DNA of 6,995 nt from an uncultured Acetatifactor sp. (GTDB taxonomy: Bacteria > Bacillota > Clostridia > Lachnospirales > Lachnospiraceae), in the NCBI GenBank assembly GCA_910585615.1, contig CAJUFO010000129.1:1-6995 (forward strand), given 5' to 3'. Shown here piece after piece: positions 4,503-6,995 of the stretch. Each line of letters opens with the position of its first letter. Position 1 is the first letter of the stretch. The notes under the pieces are model-generated. The model was not told where the DNA came from. It saw nothing but the letters and a program-made list of their open reading frames with translations, and did no database searches. The position numbers were made by a program, and so were the translations under genes.

Positions 4503-6779
4503 ATGCGGAAAGTAATCAATTTGAATCAGGGCTGGCGGTTCATCCGGGAGGATGCGGGCCTGCCGGAGACATTGCCCCTGCAGTGGCCGGTAGTGGATCT
4601 TCCTCATACCTGGAACGCGGTGGACGGGCATGACGGAAACGGGGAGTATTACCGGGGCAGATGCTGGTATGCCAAATCTTTCGAGACCCCCAGGCAGCCT
4701 CTGGGCGGCGGCAGGGTCTATGTGGAGATTCTGGCGGCAGGGCAGCAGGCATCCGTGTATGTGAACGGCAGGGAAGTCACCTACCATGAGGGAGGCTATT
4801 CCGCATTCCGGGCGGATGTGACGGAGCTATGCAAGGAGGACGGGGAAAATCTTCTGGTAGTGGCCTGCAGCAACGAGAGCAAGGACAGCGTCTACCCCCA
4901 GGCGGCGGACTTTACCTTTTACGGGGGACTCTACAGGGGGGTGAACCTGATCAGCGTGCCGGGGACGCATTTCGACCTGGACTACTACGGAGGCCCTGGG
5001 CTGCAGGTGACGCCAAAGTCCTGCGAGGGCGGGGGAGCTACCTTTGAGATGGTATCCTGGGTCACAGACGGGGACGAGAACTTCACGGTGATGTACTCCG
5101 TCCGGGACGAGGACGGGAACGAGGTGGCCTCTGCGGTGCGCCCTGCGGACCAGACCAAAGTGACGGTCTATGTGCCGGACGCGGAGGAGTGGAACATCGA
5201 CGATCCCTGCCTGTACACGGTGACGGCCAGCCTCCTGCGGCGCAATGAGATTTATGACGAGGTGACGGTGCGGGCCGGGGTGAGGAGCTTCTCCTGCGAC
5301 CCGGAGAAGGGCTTCTGCATCAATGGCAAATGGACGCCTCTGCGTGGCGTGAGCCGCCATCAGGACAGGCTCTACAAGGGCAATGCCCTGACCAGGGAGG
5401 AGCATTACGAGGACGCCTGGATGATCAAGGAGCTGGGAGCCAACACGATTCGCCTGGCCCATTACCAGCACTCCCAGGATTTCTATGATGCCTGTGACGA
5501 TTTGGGCTTTATCGTGTGGGCCGAGATTCCCTTTATCACTGTCATGAATCCGGATCCGGCTGCCCATCAGAACTGCATCAGCCAGATGAAGGAGCTGATT
5601 ATCCAGAATTACAACCATCCGTCCATCTGCTTCTGGGGCGTGTCCAATGAGATTCTCATCGGCGGCATCTCGGAACAGCTGGTGGAGAACCACAAGGAGC
5701 TGAACGCGCTGTGCAAGGAGCTTGACTCCACCCGGCTGACCACCATTGCCCATGTGTCCATGACTCCCATCGACGGACCCATGCACGGCATCACGGACGT
5801 GGAGAGCTACAACCATTATTTCGGCTGGTACGGCGGGAAGATGGAGGACAACGGGCCCTGGCTGGACAACTTCCACAAGGTGCATCCGGAGATCTGTCTG
5901 GGCGTGTCCGAGTACGGCTGTGAGGGCATATTGACCTATCATGGGCCCGCTCCGGCCTGCAAGGACTACAGCGAGGACTATCAGGCCCTGTACCATGAGC
6001 ATATGGCGAAGGTGCTGGAGGAGCGCCCCTGGATTTGGTCCAGCCATGTGTGGAATATGTTCGACTTCGGCTGTGCGTTCCGGGATGAGGGCGGCGTGGC
6101 CGGCAGGAACAACAAGGGCCTGGTGACCATAGACCGGAAGACAAAGAAGGACAGCTATTATATCTATCAGGCATATTGGACAGAGGAGCCTATGCTGCAT
6201 CTGTGCGGCAGACGCTATGCCCAGCGGGCGGGGGAGACCACCCGGATCAAGGTCTATTCCAACCAGCCCAAGGTGACGCTGTACCTGAACGGGGATGCGG
6301 TGGAGGTGCAGACGGGCAGCAAGGTGTTCACGTTCACCGTGGCGCTGAAGGAGGGCTTCAATATGGTCACCGCCGTGGCGGGCGATTTGAAGGACAGCAT
6401 GACGCTGGAGAAGGTGGAGAAGGAGCCGGCGGTCTACTCGCTGCCCGAGGATAAAGAAAAGGCGGAGGGCGTGGCCAACTGGTTCAAGCTGGCGGGAGAC
6501 CTGGATTTGAAGGCTCCTATGGAATTCCCGGAAGGGAAGTACAGCATTCGTGATACCCTGGGGGATATCGCGGAATGTCCGGAGGCCATGGCCATGGTGT
6601 CCCAGGCGATAAAGCTGGCCACAGGCAGAAGAGTGGGGCCGGGAGAGGGCATGTGGGTCATGATGAAGGTATCCACACCGGAGAAGCTGTGCAAGCTGGG
6701 CGGTGCGGAGATACCCGAGGGATTCCTGGAGAGCCTGAATGCGAAGCTGATTCAGTTTGACAAAGTACAGAAATCCTGA
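4503..6779 (+). CDS. family 2 glycoside hydrolase, beta-galactosidase type, 758 aa
   Basis: This is a retaining beta-glycosidase, probably a beta-galactosidase, acting in the cytoplasm since no signal peptide is visible. Domains in order: jelly-roll sugar-binding domain (about 1-155, with DLPHTWNAVDG and YVNGREV), immunoglobulin-like domain (about 165-262), and TIM barrel (about 265-560). The barrel starts with GVSRHQD (282-288) and carries the acid/base glutamate in WGVSNEI (E383) and the nucleophile in SEYG (E470). WNMFDF (517-522) and the RNNKGLVTIDRKTKKDSYY stretch (535-553) are typical of GH2 beta-galactosidases. A beta-sandwich region follows (about 580-640, KVYSNQPKVTLYLNG), like the DUF4982-type domain. 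The last ~95 residues (about 660-758) form an extra helical-looking region not needed for the core fold. The strong ribosome site at 4491 supports the ATG. Galactosidase is the family's commonest activity, but a glucuronidase or fucosidase-type specificity is not excluded. Confidence 0.93.
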   Translation: MRKVINLNQGWRFIREDAGLPETLPLQWPVVDLPHTWNAVDGHDGNGEYYRGRCWYAKSFETPRQPLGGGRVYVEILAAGQQASVYVNGREVTYHEGGYSAFRADVTELCKEDGENLLVVACSNESKDSVYPQAADFTFYGGLYRGVNLISVPGTHFDLDYYGGPGLQVTPKSCEGGGATFEMVSWVTDGDENFTVMYSVRDEDGNEVASAVRPADQTKVTVYVPDAEEWNIDDPCLYTVTASLLRRNEIYDEVTVRAGVRSFSCDPEKGFCINGKWTPLRGVSRHQDRLYKGNALTREEHYEDAWMIKELGANTIRLAHYQHSQDFYDACDDLGFIVWAEIPFITVMNPDPAAHQNCISQMKELIIQNYNHPSICFWGVSNEILIGGISEQLVENHKELNALCKELDSTRLTTIAHVSMTPIDGPMHGITDVESYNHYFGWYGGKMEDNGPWLDNFHKVHPEICLGVSEYGCEGILTYHGPAPACKDYSEDYQALYHEHMAKVLEERPWIWSSHVWNMFDFGCAFRDEGGVAGRNNKGLVTIDRKTKKDSYYIYQAYWTEEPMLHLCGRRYAQRAGETTRIKVYSNQPKVTLYLNGDAVEVQTGSKVFTFTVALKEGFNMVTAVAGDLKDSMTLEKVEKEPAVYSLPEDKEKAEGVANWFKLAGDLDLKAPMEFPEGKYSIRDTLGDIAECPEAMAMVSQAIKLATGRRVGPGEGMWVMMKVSTPEKLCKLGGAEIPEGFLESLNAKLIQFDKVQKS

Positions 6780-6859
6780 CCACAGGCAATCGCAATCCCG
6801 GCAGGCAAAGCCAGGCGAGATGATGGGGTCGGAATGACGGAACAGGGAATGGAAAATAC

Positions 6860-6885
6860 GGCGGCAGCCCTGAAAAGCTGCCGCC
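6860..6885. other. perfect 9-bp hairpin between the GH2 gene and the next gene
   Basis: GGCGGCAGC (6860-6868) and GCTGCCGCC (6877-6885) are exact reverse complements around an 8-nt loop, 80 nt after the GH2 stop. On the + strand no T-run follows (CTATGAAAG), so termination there would be weak or partial. On the - strand the stem is followed by GTATTTTCC, slightly more terminator-like, but no - strand gene is seen. It may act as a partial terminator or as an mRNA 3'-end stabiliser. Confidence 0.5.
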
Positions 6886-6916
6886 CTATGAAAGTTGGAA
6901 AGCGAGGCAGAAGAGT

Positions 6917-6995
6917 ATGGTTGATATGAAAGCGAATCCCTTTTATCTGTCCGACGAGGACTGTAAATGGGTGGAGGAAACAATCGCGGGCATGA
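6917..6995 (+). CDS. start of a second GH3-like glycoside hydrolase, 3' end outside window
   Basis: An ATG at 6917 opens a frame that runs to the window edge (26 full codons). The visible residues, NPFYLSDEDCKWVEETIAGM (7-26) after a short lead, resemble the N-terminus of GH3 enzymes, where a D-W-V-E-x-T-[ILM]-x-x-M helix precedes the SLEEKIGQL-type motif. A GAGG (6904-6907) lies 9 nt upstream. It favours the ATG at 6917; the in-frame ATG at 6926 is the alternative. If correct, this is a third hydrolase in the same direction, 137 nt after the GH2 gene. The call rests on a short N-terminal fragment; another helical N-terminus is possible. Confidence 0.55.
   Translation, partial: MVDMKANPFYLSDEDCKWVEETIAGM

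Noticed and set aside
4827..6983. 718-codon open frame on the - strand opposite the GH2 gene
   Set aside because: It is a shadow of the GH2 reading frame caused by GC-rich third positions. The protein has no recognisable motifs and is rich in His, Arg and Leu, and the + strand frame has complete GH2 catalytic motifs.

Overview
The window looks like a carbohydrate-utilisation locus from a moderately GC-rich gut Firmicute, most likely a Lachnospiraceae-type Clostridium relative. The evidence is strong AGGAGG-type ribosome sites, a Rho-independent terminator, a GPH-type sugar symporter of the kind common in that family, and a run of intracellular-looking glycoside hydrolases. The taxonomic call is inference from gene style; no marker gene is present. 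All supported genes are on the + strand.

Layout: (1) 1-891 is the C-terminal part of a GPH-family sugar:cation symporter, closed by a clear Rho-independent terminator at 958-1000. (2) 892-1384 has no gene. After the terminator it holds a 13-bp-period degenerate tandem repeat (about 1071-1199) that runs into two diverged copies of a segment with 103-bp offset (about 1188-1250 and 1291-1353). (3) 1385-1828 encodes a small TM2-domain membrane protein. (4) 1829-2053 is a markedly AT-richer regulatory stretch with promoter-like hexamers, AT-rich dyads and a 13-bp inverted repeat with a 37-nt spacer, ending just before the next ribosome site. (5) 2054-4321 encodes a full-length family 3 glycoside hydrolase. 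(6) 4503-6779 encodes a family 2 glycoside hydrolase of the beta-galactosidase type with an extra C-terminal helical-looking region. (7) 6917 to the window end is the start of a further gene whose first 26 residues resemble the N-terminus of another GH3 enzyme.

Working model: oligosaccharides or glycosides enter through the symporter and are trimmed by the GH3 and GH2 enzymes, none of which shows a signal peptide, so hydrolysis would be cytoplasmic. The terminator after the symporter and the regulatory stretch before the first GH3 suggest the hydrolases form their own transcription unit. The gaps between them (181 and 137 nt) carry hairpins that could tune expression. No clearly new system was found. 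The best candidates for a second look are the 13-bp repeat array and the structured leader in front of the GH3 gene.
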